From the NCBI RefSeq assembly GCF_018687715.1, contig NC_056758.1, positions 39,837,467-39,901,466 of the forward strand: a DNA stretch of 64,000 nt. Direction: 5' to 3'. Under the pieces are notes generated by a model. The model had not been told where the DNA came from. It saw only the letters and a list, made by a program, of their open reading frames with translations, and searched no databases. Positions within the stretch are counted from its first letter, which is position 1, and each line of letters begins with the position of its first letter. The translations under genes and the position numbers were made by a program. Below, in pieces: positions 34,650 through 46,732 of this stretch. This DNA is from Carya illinoinensis. Its lineage: Eukaryota; Streptophyta; Magnoliopsida; Fagales; Juglandaceae.

Positions 34650-36170
34650 CCACGTGTAGGGGTTTAAATGGAGTGATGGTATGCTCCGGTTGTAATCCAC
34701 ATAAGTGAAAGCTAATGGACCTGCAAATTTTGTTTAAAACATCTCAAGCTCAATTTACATAAGACCATGTTTCAAAGTGGCTTCTTTGGGCCTTTTGCAT
34801 GCAAAGGTTGCCTCCTGACTTCTAGTGGGAGCATTTGAAAATACCCGTCCTTTTAATTCTCAATATTGATTATATAATTAAAATTTGTATGTTTTTATCT
34901 ACTTTTTTAGATAAATTTTAATTCTAACGTAATATCATATTATATGTTTCGAATTTGAATTATGACGCACACTTGAATAAAAATATTAAAATATAAATTA
35001 ATTAATTCACTTTAGACTCAAAATCTTTCAACAGTAAAAATATGTAAAATAATAATAAAATATAATATTTATATATAATTTTATAAAAATAAGATATGAG
35101 TGCGGAATACAATATTATTTTACAAGGATATATATTTGTTTTAAAGAAAATATTTATTTTAAATTGTGCTAATTTAAAATTTTCAAGTTAGATATATAAA
35201 GATATAAAAGTATCGTTAAACCCTTTATCAATAATTTAATATTGTGTAAAGTATAAAATAATAGATATGATAAGAATTAACTGATAGAGCCAAATTTTTG
35301 ACAAATAACTTCAATGCCACTGGATCCTTGGTTTTAACTTTTAGAAAGGTATGAAATGAAAACACGTCGACGTTATTCTGGTAACCGCGGCTCTGCTAAC
35401 TTTTAACGTTAGCTGACAACTAATATTCCTCCAACCACTCTTCTACGCCTACAGCCTTTCAAGTTTCAACGGTCTGGGTGTACCTTTGTCGACCTCAGTT
35501 AAGTTTTTGATGCGCAGCTACATGATATTAAATTAATTTTTCTAAAGAGAGAGGCCCGCAGCAGCTTGCTGCTGGAGCCTTCCAGCGTCATCCAAGCGTT
35601 GCACTACTGGATGAAAAAAAAAAAAAAACAGAATTTCCGTGCCAGTGGAGACAGAGGAGAGTGATGGGAAGGAAATGTACCGCTTTCATAAAAGAAGGCA
35701 GAGAGAACAGAGCAACCAGGACCTCCGGTGAGCCAAAGCATAAAAGGGTCTTCTAAAGGGGACCTCTGAGATTCTACGAAATAGTTAACCAGTTGCGACT
35801 CGTTTGAATCACCTACACCCACGTACCTGACACCCAAATTAAAATTAAGCATTAGAAAAATTAAAATTAAGCATTAGAGAAATGCAAAATCGATCGGGTA
35901 TGTGTTAATATTGAAACGAAAAGAGGATTTTATTATTATTATTAAATGAAGAGAAATCTTATCTTACCCAGTTTCAAATGTGAACGGAAGATCGCCATCA
36001 TAACCAGGAAGCTTGGTGACAATGGTCTACGAGGCAGCAATGCCCGACAAAACCAAAGAACAAGAACCTGCAAACACATTGAGCTGAAAAAGCCACTGCA
36101 CATGAACAAAATTCCTTAGACTAATGCGGGGATTTGCTTCTGCCTTTCCTGTGGCCATGACTCGAAACTA
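34650..36170 (-). pseudogene. Truncated SCPL pseudogene (exons 1-3 only)
   Basis: Exons 3 (about 34731-34655), 2 (about 35826-35680) and 1 (about 36160-35970) match the intact SCPL. Exon 2 is still open ([20 protein letters not shown]). Exon 1 has a CAG-to-TAG stop (plus strand GGTCTACGAGG against GGTCTGCGAGG) right after the signal region, and a one-base deletion (ACCAAAGAAC against ACCAAAAGAAC). Exons 4-14, with the catalytic Ser, Asp and His, were never included in the duplication. Confidence 0.9.
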
Positions 36171-36480
36171 ATACGCCAAATGCACCAGAAGTCACCTCTT
36201 TCAATGATGCTCCAAGCGCTCGTGCATATGCCTGCATCAATAGTTGAAAGGCCAGCTATATTTAAACTAGCCAGAAAGAACATGTTGGAATCCTCCAAGT
36301 ATGCATGCTCATACGTAATCACCTCTTCATATGTAACCACCCACCCACCGAAAGTCCCTTGTCTATATTAGGACACCCCAATTTTCTGACAGGAAACATT
36401 GACTATAAATTACTGTTGTGCCCTCCGGCCATCCAAAAATCACATAAGACGATATTTAAGTGGTTCAACAAATTGCCTAC

Positions 36481-39400
36481 TGTAACAGCCCGCTAGAAAT
36501 TCAATTATGAAATTTCTATTAACTTTAGGAACCTCGTGAAAACCCCATAAGTTTTCACGAATCCATTAATCGTATAGGTTTTTGTCTAACTACATAGTTA
36601 GTGTTATTATTTACTATGGTATCATAAATGTGTTTTTGATTATTGGAGATAGTTAGAAGTGTCAAAATGTATTATGGTTTGTGTCATTAGACTCGGAGGG
36701 CTATTTAAAGTCTTATGGCGCAATAACATTTTTTCATATTTTTGGACAAAACGTCTGTTCAAAACTGTAGATATTATTGGATAAAAAGAAATATCTTGAG
36801 GTAATTTTCATGAATATTATTGGGTAAAAATATTTTGAGTTGATTTTTATAGATATTATTAGATAAAAATATCTTAAGTTGATTTTTGTAGATACTATTG
36901 GATAGAATATTATGAGATAATCTTTTATAGATATTTTGGGTAAGAGAAAACTACACTCAACTCTCAACTTCAGCCTCATCTCTTCCATATCTCATCCATA
37001 ATTATCTCCAGCCACCTCTCCCCACGAAATTATCTTTATTTACACTTTCCATTGAAAGAATATCAAACACTCTCTCTCGGATAGCTTTTAGGAGGTATTT
37101 TGCACGCCAATTTCGAAGCTGTTATAAGTATTTTATCATAAAATATCATTCATATAAGTTGTTCCTTTTTTAATCTAGTTTACATGGATATCTTATTTGC
37201 TCCATTTGAAGATCATTTGGTCAGTCAAATATTGTATAAACTATAAAAAGGTCATTCTGGGAGGTAAACTGGAGAATATGTTATAGTTTGGAGTTTTTGA
37301 CCAAGCTAATGGATAGATATTGGTCCGAAATTTTTATGGAGTATTGTTAACATGTATATATGACTATTGGTTGAATATTTTTGCATGATTAAAGGTTTTG
37401 ATGAAAGATTTTCTTAGATTTAGAAACTTAGAAACTGGAAGAGGAAAAACAGTTTCTGTTTTGAGAAAGTTTAACTCTTTGGTGGTCTAAACCTATTCTA
37501 ATGACTTTGATAATTTTATTGGAGGATCCTAAACATCTTATATACATGTTATATTATTATTTTGAAGATATTTGATGTTAGTTTCAAATATATGAAATTT
37601 TATGCAAAGAGATATTCAGATAAGCCAAAGTGTGGATATTCTTGGCTAAATTTATGTTTTGATTAATTTCTAACCATGTGATCTTGAATTAGAAGCTTGT
37701 ATATGTTTTAGGACATCTTTTTAAACCATGTAATGGTTTGGTTTGAAAATCATATATTTATAAGTCATAGATCAAGAGATTTATCAAAACTAGTTGAGGA
37801 AAAAGTTTCTGTTTTTGGACTAAGTGTAAAACCAAAAACTCCAAATTTTATTTTGTGATTTTGGTGACTTTAGTTTGATGATTTAAAGCATGGTTGATGT
37901 TAGGATGATATTATGAATATGTTAATTCTTTGAGATGTTTTGATTTAAGGTCAAAACTTGTGATTCAAGTGCTTGGATCTTTTTACAAAAAAGTTTGGTG
38001 TTGATTATTAGCTTTTTCTAAATGGATGTTTTAAGTATGGTTTTGAACTTAGGATTGGAAGATGTTTGTTGCAAAATTTTGGTTTAAGCATGAGTTTTGA
38101 AGTTGGAAGGAATTGCAACAAAAATAAAGGGAAATGGCCTATGGATGTTTCAACCATAGTGTGTTCTTCATAGTTGTGTTTTGTTTTAAATTTTTCTGAG
38201 TTGATATTTAAGTTTAGGACAAAATTTACATGAAGAATGTAAATTTTAGAAACTTTTAGAGTTAGTATGCAAAATCCTTAAGTTATGGGTAAAACGGTCA
38301 TTTTTCCACATGTAGAGAGTAAAATGAAAATTTTACTCTTTAAGTTAGTATTTTCCATATTTCAAATATTTAGTGATTTAGTTCTAACTTTTAGAATCAC
38401 TAATTACAGTTCCTCGTGGTCGCACTTGAAGTTTTATAAGAAACGCGGAGATCGAGGTAAGTTAGCTTTTAACTTACTAGCAGTCTACTGTGTATGTGTG
38501 CTAAGCAAAGGAACTACAATGTATGTATGTATGTATGTTATCATATATGTCATGTCATTCCAAGTTATCACGTAATTGTCTATTATACAGAATTTATTCT
38601 GTCATCAATTTTTATCTGTTACATAATATATTCTGTCATGTATTACTGTACATTACAAGTATGTCATGTTAAATATGTTGTCTATTATATGTTATGTCAT
38701 GTTACGAAATGTTTCTATTTCAAGTTGGTCATGTATTTCAAGTTATGTTCAAATCACGTTATGTTACGTCAGGGCTCCAGTCCTTTCGTTTTCCAGTCAC
38801 GTTTCATCTTGAATACATTCAGTTTGTGTAGAATACATGGGGCCACAACAACTGTGGAGTATGTATTTATACGTAGAATACATGGGGCCACAACAACTGT
38901 GGAGTATGTATTTATACGTAGAATACATGGGGTCACAACAACTGTGGAGTATGTATTTTTTCATGTTAAGTCAAGTTTGTGTAGAATACATATGGCCACA
39001 ACAACTGTGGAGTATGTATTTATACGTAGAATACATGGGGCCACAACAACTGTGGAGTATGTATTTTTCATGTTAAGTCAAGTTTGTGTAGAATACATGG
39101 GGCCACAACAACTGTGGAGTATGTATTTACACGTAGAATACATGGGGTCACAACAACTGTGGAGTATGTATTTTTCATGTTAAGTCAAGTTTGTGTAGAA
39201 TACATGGGGCCACAACAACTGTGGAGTATGTATTTACACGTAGAATACATGGGGCCACAACAACTGTGGAGTATGTATTTTTCATGTTAAGTCAAGTTTC
39301 AGATCAAGTTCATGTCAAGTCAAGTTCAGTTCATGTTTCAATTTAAGTTATGTCAATTATGCTATGTTGTACGCTAAGTTATGCTTTAATTACTTATGAA

Positions 39401-39940
39401 TTTGATTATGCATTTATGCTTTTACTGTCATGCATGCATCATTAGCTTGTGTGGAAGTTTTTTGTTAACTTACTGAGATTTGTAATCAAATCTCACTTTG
39501 GTAGTCCCAACTACCATTCCCCCCGAATGGTAGATCTTGTTACAGGACCTGAAGGAGAATCAGAAGTTGATCAACTAGACACAGTTGACTAAGCGATGGT
39601 GCGACGTCAATGTTAATATAGTAGTTAACGTAAATTACTACTTGTACAATGGAGTTGCATCTTTAGTATTTTTTGGATCATAACCATTTTGGACTAGTGT
39701 TGTGATCTACTCAATGGGTCTTTATGTATGAAGTATGTTTTAAGCATTTGGAATATTTTCAATTTGGTGCATAGTATTGCTAAAGAAAAAAAATTATCCG
39801 CTGTGAATATTGCATAATGTTAGATGCATGTTAGGAACATTGCATCTTATATGTCATGAACGGGGGCAGGTAACCTTGTGTTGCATGTCTCGACACTTCA
39901 AATGTCCGTCCGATCCCAAACGGAATTTGGGGGCGTCACA
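36481..39940 (+). mobile_element. Solo LTR of the gypsy family, nested in a copia LTR
   Basis: Starts TGTAACAGCCCGCTAG and ends GGGGGCGTCACA, with 5-bp duplications CCTAC at 36476-36480 and 39941-39945. At 3460 bp it is the reverse-oriented relative of the LTRs at 19943 and 25973, differing by many substitutions and indels. A single LTR with intact target duplications means the internal region was removed by LTR-LTR recombination. Confidence 0.95.
38826..39290. repeat. Hairpin tandem array in solo LTR (9 copies)
   Basis: Nine copies of GAATACATGGGGCCACAACA followed by ACTGTGGAGTATGTATT, each able to fold on itself. It is the same array as in the gypsy LTRs but with fewer units and a different spacer order. 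The long frames through it (for example 38494-39183) come from the repeat and are not credible proteins. Confidence 0.9.
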
Positions 39941-40234
39941 CCTACATCCACTGGAGCCTCTTTTATAGAATTTATACGAGATTTACAAAAACTCTATAAA
40001 TTCTCTTTCTCTCCCTCACGTACCCTCTTTCTCTGTAAATTCCCCCCCACTGCCACTGCCGCACTTTTGCACATTTAAGCTCTCCTATTTATAGGAGAGC
40101 AGACCTTTACAGTGCAGCAATCTACTGCATGATGTTTGGGGAGGTGCCTAATAAAACAAAAACACCAAACGGTGCCTAATAAACCAAAAGAGAAACGGTG
40201 CATGTTTCTCACACACGTAGGGTGGCTTTTAACA

Positions 40235-41430
40235 ATCACCCCCTCCACCCAAATGTGTCATACCAGACTATTTGCAAATTGATTCACTCTTCAATTTGAA
40301 TACACCTCTTTCTTTGACATGAGAGATTTCTGCCACCAAATGCATCTGCAGGTACGTCTTCAAATGGATGTCCAAATGCCTCTCAAAATACATCTTCAAA
40401 TGCATTCGCATCATCTACATCCACGGAGCTTGCAAGGGATTTTCTTCATAGGAGATTTACAAGTGTTTTACTGCACAATCTCAACTCTCTAGGATTCTTC
40501 TTTCACTCGAGTCCATGAGTCCGCACTCATGTACACCTTGAGCAAACTGAGTTTCACTCCAGTCACAACCGAGCGAACAATCTACCTGGTGCCTTTACAG
40601 CTTTCAAACCAGGCTCCATAATCCTACAATCACACCAATCTCCAACTTGGAGACTGGTTCTTCAACATGCTAGCCTCTATCTCCAGCATGATCCCTTATC
40701 ATCTTTACAATTTTACAGCTCATGTCTTCAAGTCAGAAGACTAACTAAAGTGATGCATAACTTTAGTTCATCACGTACAGTGCCCTTAATCAACACATCT
40801 ATATAGGGCAACACATCTCCCACTGCACTAGGAATCAATGGTCTCGCACGGACCTTGACACAAATCAGAGAACCTGTTGCTAAGGTCTCCATCTCTGATC
40901 TGGGCAACTGGCCCCTCATCCTGCTGCTACTATATCCTGTCTTCAGTCGATGTGCCCATCTTATATGCAGTCTTTGCTAACTTCGACTTGCATAATCTCC
41001 ATTCTTGCAAGATTTTTCTTCATACCGTAGTTCACTACTTTCATTCAGCAGGATATAGTTTAAGGTAGTAACCACCATGGAGGTCTGATCGTCTTGGCAG
41101 TCATGCAATCATCAACTTTATGTGTAGATATCCCTGGAACATCTGACATTTTGTTCCAATCTCTCACACATTTGCTTCATGTCGTGATCTAGGGAGATTT
41201 CTTTAGGTTTAGATGAGGAAAAGTAAAACTGAGTTCCTTTTACTTCATCATCTAATTCGCACGACCATTACCACGAGCCAAGACTAATGAATCATTCATG
41301 ACCTTCCATGTCTTTTTGAGAAAACACTACTGAATGACTGCTGTCCTCAAGCTGTCTTTAACAGCATTGTGCACTGCAAGAAATGCAACGCCATGTATTT
41401 CTTCAGTCACCATATTCACAGCATCATTCT
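40235..41430 (-). other. Degenerate 3' interior of the copia element
   Basis: On the minus strand, about 41430-41280 reads EKIENDAVNMVTEEIHGVAF and then KKTWKVMNDSLVLARGN, resembling the WKVTKGxxVVARG segment just before the integrase in copia polyproteins. There are several stops. The remainder to the purine tract carries nothing I recognise. Confidence 0.5.
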
Positions 41431-41449
41431 CAATTTTCTCCTGATTTTA

Positions 41450-41940
41450 GCAGTCTCATGTGGCATGTCTTGCCACAATTCCTAGCGAGCCATCTGTTGT
41501 CTAGATCTTGACTTGCCTCTACCCCTACTATCAACATTCAGGACCAACAACTCGAGATCTTGTTAGAATCTCTTCTGCGCACCTCCTCATCTAGGATAAG
41601 ATCTCTTACATTAAGAAACTTCAACTTCGACTTCTTTGCAGAATTACTCATAGCCATTCTCATGACCTCCCAACTTTTTGACCACAACGTCAAATACTAT
41701 TGGGCAACAATAGTACCTTTTGCCTTTTCTAAAATTGAACTGTTTTTTCATCTGCACTTTGTTATTTACAACTGGCTTTTCAAAGAAAGCCACGATGAGA
41801 TCCGTTGCGGTTCTCCTCTTAATAACATTATGCTCTATAAGTTGTATGACTGCAAAAACCTGCTGATACAACAAATTAATTAGCATCGTCCAATGATCTG
41901 AAGTTTGCTCCTCAAACTTCACGATCTCAGCTGGCTTAAA
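41450..41940 (-). pseudogene. Broken copia gag
   Basis: Minus-strand frames include DLIVAFFEKPVVNNKVQMKK followed by QFNF, the gag (UBN2) core. After frame changes come MSNSAKKSKLKFLNVRDLIL and DEEVRRRDSN, the conserved run just before the gag zinc knuckle region of plant copia elements. Frameshifts and stops show it is dead. It fixes the element as Ty1/copia and its direction as minus. Confidence 0.8.
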
Positions 41941-41944
41941 TCAA

Positions 41945-42285
41945 GCCCAAACGAACTGAGTCCAGCAACATTGGACTCCAACTGGCTGACATCAAGCCCC
42001 AAAACCAATGAGTCTGGCACGACTCCAACTGGCTGAGATCAAACCCAAAACAAATGAGTCTGGCACGACTCCAACTGGCTGCGATCAAACCCAAAACAAA
42101 TGAGTCTGTCACGACTCCAACTGGCTGAGATCAAGCCCAAAACAAATGAGTTCATCATGACTCCAACTGGCTACAATCAAGCCAAAAACAAATGAGTCCG
42201 TCACGACTCCAACTGGCTGCGATCAAGCCCAAAACAAATGAGTATGTCACGACTCCGACTGGCTTCGATCAAGCCCACAACTGAT
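41945..42285. repeat. 46-bp tandem array in copia leader (about 7 copies)
   Basis: The unit GACTCCAACTGGCTGAGATC followed by AAGCCCAAAACAAATGAGTC and TGGCAC is repeated about seven times with point differences. Part of it (TCCAACTGGC...GATC...AGCCCAAAA) also occurs in the neighbouring 153-bp unit, so the two arrays are related. Confidence 0.88.
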
Positions 42286-42299
42286 CTGCAACTATGAAC

Positions 42300-43370
42300 G
42301 GTTCAGATCGAAAGTACTGATGGCGAATCTCAACATTCCCACCGTACCGATGAGTCTGGAATGATCCAAATAGTTTGTCAGTATTATTTGATCATCGCGA
42401 TGGAACTCCAACTGACGTAGATCTAACCCAAAATGATCTACAACTCATGGACGATTTAGATCGAATGTACCGATGGCGAATCTCAACATTCTCATCTTAC
42501 CAATGAGTTTGGAATGATCCAAATAGTTTGTCAGCACCATTTGATCATCGCAATGGAACTCCACCTGGCGTAGATCTAGCCCAAAATGATCTGCAACTCG
42601 TGGACGGTTCAGATCGAATGTACCAATGGTGAATCTCAACATTCTCACCGTACAGATGAGTCCGGAATAATCCAAATAGTTTGTCAGCACTATTTGATTA
42701 TCGCGATGGAACTCCAACTGGCGTAGATCTAGCCCAAAATGATCTGTAACTCGTGGACGGTTCAGATCGAATGTACCGATGGCGAATCTCAACATTTCCA
42801 CTGTGCCGATGAGTCCGAAATGATCCAAATAGTTTGTCAGCACTATTTGATCATCGCGATGGAACTCCAACTGGCGTAGATCTAGCCCAAAATGATCTGC
42901 AACACGTGGACGATTCAAATCAAATGTACCAATGGCGAATCTCAACATTTCTATCGTACAGATGATTCCGGAATGATCCAAATAGTTTTTCAGCAATATT
43001 TGATCATCGCAATTGAACTCCAACTGGCGTAGATCTAGCCCAAAATGATCTGCAACTCGTAGATGGTTCAGATCGAAAGTACCAATGGAGAATCTCAACA
43101 TTCCCACCGTACCGATAAGTCCGGAATGATCCAAATAGTTTGTCACCACTATTTTATCATCGCAATTGAACTCCAACTGGCGTAAATTTAGCCCAAAATG
43201 ATCTGCAACACGTGGATGGTTCAGATCGAATGTACCGATAATGAATCTCAACATTCCCACCGTACGGATGAGTCCGGAATGATCCAAATAGTTAGAAACT
43301 ACTATTTGATCGTTGAAATCGGATTCCAAATAGCTTAGATCTAGCCCAAAATCAATCTGCAACTTTTTGA
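42300..43370 (-). repeat. 153-bp tandem array in copia leader (7 copies), open over 305 codons
   Basis: The marker GATCATCGCGATGGAACTCC or a variant recurs at 42390, 42543, 42696, 42849, 43002, 43155 and 43308, exactly 153 bp apart each time. Because 153 is 51 codons, one minus-strand frame stays open for 305 residues (43362-42445). Each unit spells a variant of GLDLRQLEFHRDDQIVLTNY followed by LDHSGLIGTVGMLRFAIG and TFDLNRP. The array lies between the primer site and gag. I know of no matching domain and do not call it a gene. Confidence 0.9.
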
Positions 43371-44648
43371 CGGTTCAGATCAACCTTCTGCTACAGTAGC
43401 GCGCCAGAGCGCGTGCCTAAGTGTGGTGGCGCGTGGGAGAGTGTATCCCACGCATCTTCTTCCTCCAGACGTGAGTGAGGGTGCGTGGGCGTGTGTCTCC
43501 CACTCGTCTTCTTCTTCTGACGCGATTTAGGCGCGTCTGTGCACTCTCCAACTTTTGGGGGCGCGTACAGACTCCTCCGACATCCGTTTTTGATGCCGTT
43601 TGCGGCAACGGATTCATCTTGATGCAAGGAACATCGCTGTGCAGTCAAAAGTTGATTTCAATCAACTTGATTTTTCTAGACAGTACGAAATCAAAGCTCT
43701 AATACCAATTGTTGTGTCATTCGGCCGTCCAAAAATCACACAAGACGATATTTAAGTAGTTCAGCAAATTACCTTCGTCTATTGGATACTCTTTTATAGA
43801 ATTTATACGAGATTTACAAAAAACTTTATAAATTCTCTTTCTCTCCTTCACGTACTCTCTTTATCTGTAAATTTTTCCCCCACTGCCACTGCCGCACTTC
43901 TGCACATTTAAGCTCTCCTATTTATAGGAGAACAAACCTCTACGATGCAGCAATCTGCTGCATGATGTTTGGGAAGGTGCCTAATAAAACAAAAGCACCA
44001 AACGATGCCTAATAAACCAAAAGAGAAACGGTGCATGTTTCTCACACACGTAGGGTGGCTTTTAACAATTACTGCACTGAAAGAAGCTATTGGAAATCTT
44101 CTTCTTGGTCAAGAATTGTAAGTGTTTGTCCCCTATGGCTTCTCTTATAAAAGAAGGTCATTTGATAAAGATTAAAACTATCCTCACTAAGGTGAGCCAT
44201 CAAGAAGATAAAAAATGTAAGGGATCCTCACTCACTGAGATGAGCGATCAAAGCATAGGGCTGTGAGTGAAATATAGGTTATGGAGAAACTCAAAACAGA
44301 GGGCCTTTTAAGAGATAGAATTTGTTTATAAGTGTTTGTAATTTTATACAAACATATTAAATATACTGAATTTTCATTCCAGTGGATGTAGACAAGTTGC
44401 CGAACCACTTAAATATTATTTTTATATCATCTTGTGTGATTCTTGGACATGTTTGTAGTGCAACAGAACCCTTCTGTCCATTTCGGGAGAAAGTTAGATA
44501 CATACCTATCGGAATATATAAAACTCTAGCTCGGAAGAGAGAGAACAAAATCAAGCTGCAAGTACGTAACCAAAATAATTAGTATGATTAGGTGCAGGGC
44601 ACGTGAAAAATGCACCAAGCCTTGAAACGTAGACAATGTTTCTCATTA

Positions 44649-44797
44649 GAGTAATGTTACATACAGTCACTTTTGCATACTCCCTGCGCACTCCATTGAT
44701 ATGATTGGCTGAATTAATTTTTTTTTTAATACACAACTAATCATATCACTGGAGTGCACAAAAGAATTCACAAAAATGACTGCACATAGAATTTTTA
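44649..44797. mobile_element. Mutator-like MITE, 149 bp, same family as 30024-30178
   Basis: Fold-back ends TACATACAGTCACTTTTGC at the left and, reversed, a similar TATGTGCAGTCATTTTTGTG at the right. The 9-bp duplication is TTCTCATTA at 44640-44648 and 44798-44806. Unit A carries the empty site (GTTTCTCATTAATTGG near 16272). It has no coding content. Confidence 0.9.
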
Positions 44798-44806
44798 TTC
44801 TCATTA

Positions 44807-46732
44807 ATTGGTCCAAGTGTTCCCAACACATACCAAACAAAGAAGATCTCTGATAAAATAGCAGCCAAACAATGTCGGATATATTAAGGTCGTATTGACA
44901 CACTTCACAATCAAACTAGATATTTTGCATCGTCTATTAAGGTCGTATTGTGTTGATACTACTTATCCATCTTAATAGGATTAGAATGTAAATTATCATA
45001 TTTTTATAATTTAAAAATATGTTAGTTATACATTTTAAGGCCGCATAAAAGAAATTTATCATATATAAGCCAATATGAATAGTGAATACCATATATATAT
45101 ATATATATATATGCGTCATTCATTCCGTTGATTTGGCAATTTATTTAGTTAATAATATGAATACTCATTTTATTTAGTTTTCGTTATTTAATTCCTTTGA
45201 TTTGGAAAAGTATTTTGAGCTAAAGAAATTAATATTAATAAATGCACAATTTAATTTATTTTTGTTAGTCAGTGAATCCAACGACCATATAATATAGTAC
45301 TGACTGAAATCTAGATATATAAATAGTCAGTCTCACCATACAACAATATTTGTTTAGTCATGGACCCACGTAACGTTTTTATTCATATTATACCAAGTTT
45401 ATTTAATCCATCATATAATATATTCTTCTGTCAATATATAAACGACAGCGTTTGCATTACAAACTACGTACTCTCGAGTCTCTTACCAACTCTTCCAAAT
45501 TAACTAGCAAAATCTCTTAAGCCAAAAGACAAATAAAAATTATTCAATTAATCCTTTCAAAACGTTGTTTAATATTGGGCTACCTTGTTATAGATATTCC
45601 TCGATAAATCAAAAGCCTTTAATATGATGGGTCAAGGGCCCAAGGCCTGCTCCGTTCAAAGAATGGTAGATTGAAATTAGTTCCATCATCCAGCCCATTT
45701 TTTGGTGGGTTTGAACAAGTATTTCAGGCAGCTCAGTATTTTTTTTCCCCCTTTTTTTTAGAGACCGGAAATAAATAGAAAGTCCATAAATTTATCCCGA
45801 TAAAAAAAACTTTTAATTCTCTAATAAAATACTCATTTATATGGTTTTAATCTATGAATTCTGTTAGTTATAAATTGCATTCATCAAAATTTTAAAATAA
45901 AAATAAAAATATTTTTCTTTATTAATATGTAGTTCTTTTATTTTCTTTAGTTGAATTAAAAAAAAAAAGATGAATGTATATTTTGAATCAAATTTATAGT
46001 TTTTTATAAAATACTACATTTTCCATGTACTTATAACTTAATATAAATGGTCTTTATCTATTTTCAAAAAAAAAAAAATGGTCTTTATCTTCTTCTAATA
46101 TGAGGCAAAAAGAATGTCGACAATTAAGCTTAAATATGCAAATTATATGTATATTGAAACTATTTAAACTCATATCATATTTTTATTAAAATTAATCGAT
46201 AAATTTATATTTTAAACTTTTTTATACATGATATTAAATACTTGAATTGCATTATATATGATTTTTAAAACTTTTTATTAACAATAAAAACAACTAATTT
46301 TTATTTATTGACCGATCTTGACCGATTCCAATTTTTGGAGCCGCTTGATCTAGTTTTCCAAGTCCTGCGGTACTGTTTGAAGCCCATATCTACACGACAT
46401 CTGTGATCTTGTCTACACGGCTTTAACTCTCGTCGATGTCGAAAGTCAGCAGGTAGAGCTAGCGTTTTATAATTTATGAGTAGGAGACTATTCCAGGCTG
46501 CATCTAAATTCTATAGTCTACTGATCCGTGCGTGGTTTTGCTTGGAATAAGTTTCCCTTTAAGAGCTCCGTCAATAAAGCGCGTCTCGAGTATACTTGGT
46601 CTTGTTTAATGTTTTTGGTTGGAAATTTCCCTCGAAGATCAGCTCAATCAACATTATAACGCGGATTCATTCATGCATGATTTACTTGATACTTGCTTTT
46701 GTTGCTAATCGTCATTATTCATCTTCTTTAAT
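44807..46732. other. Unit B spacer upstream of LRK(+)
   Basis: Matches unit A 16.3-18.66 kb. AT-rich, with an (AT)n run at 45092-45112. The last 170 bp (46566-46732) are the likely promoter of the LRK(+) gene and resemble the reverse-oriented promoter of LRK(-) at 32735-32812. No gene seen. Confidence 0.5.

Larger units (their letters stand above)
36414..44067 (-). mobile_element. Defective Ty1/copia element with leader tandem repeats
   Basis: LTRs: 36414-40234 (356 bp once the nested gypsy solo LTR is removed) and 43710-44067 (358 bp), beginning TGTTGTG and ending CTTTTAACA. The target duplication is ATTAC (36409-36413, 44068-44072). The element is on the minus strand: primer site TGGTATTAGAGC (43696-43707) lies beside the right LTR, and a purine tract (reverse of CACCCCCTCCACCC, 40237-40250) beside the left. 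The interior has leader repeats (41.94-43.37 kb), a broken gag (about 41.94-41.45 kb) and a little protease-like sequence. Integrase, reverse transcriptase and RNase H are gone. Confidence 0.9.
36283..44465 (+). mobile_element. Solo copia-type LTR (interrupted), about 524 bp
   Basis: The ends are TGTTGGAATCC (36283) and GTAGTGCAACA (44465), flanked by GAACA (36278-36282) and GAACC (44466-44470). Unit A shows the uninterrupted site (AGTAAGGACCCTCCAG near 16100). Removing the copia element nested at 36414-44067 joins the halves. The right part contains TATAAAAGAAGG near 44151 and CCAGTGGATGTAGACAAGTTG, a wording typical of the R-U5 region of plant copia LTRs. The plus orientation is inferred from that order. 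Confidence 0.7.

Noticed and set aside
38494..39183. 229-codon frame as a repeat protein gene
   Set aside because: It reads through the LTR hairpin array; in the full-length LTRs the same region is broken into several short frames.
42445..43362. 305-codon frame as a host gene
   Set aside because: It lies wholly in the tandem leader of a copia element, and the open frame follows from the 153-bp period. Kept only as a repeat and a finding.
43391..43702. GC-rich overlapping frames at the copia leader
   Set aside because: GC-rich leader just after the primer site; no domain, and frames occur on both strands.
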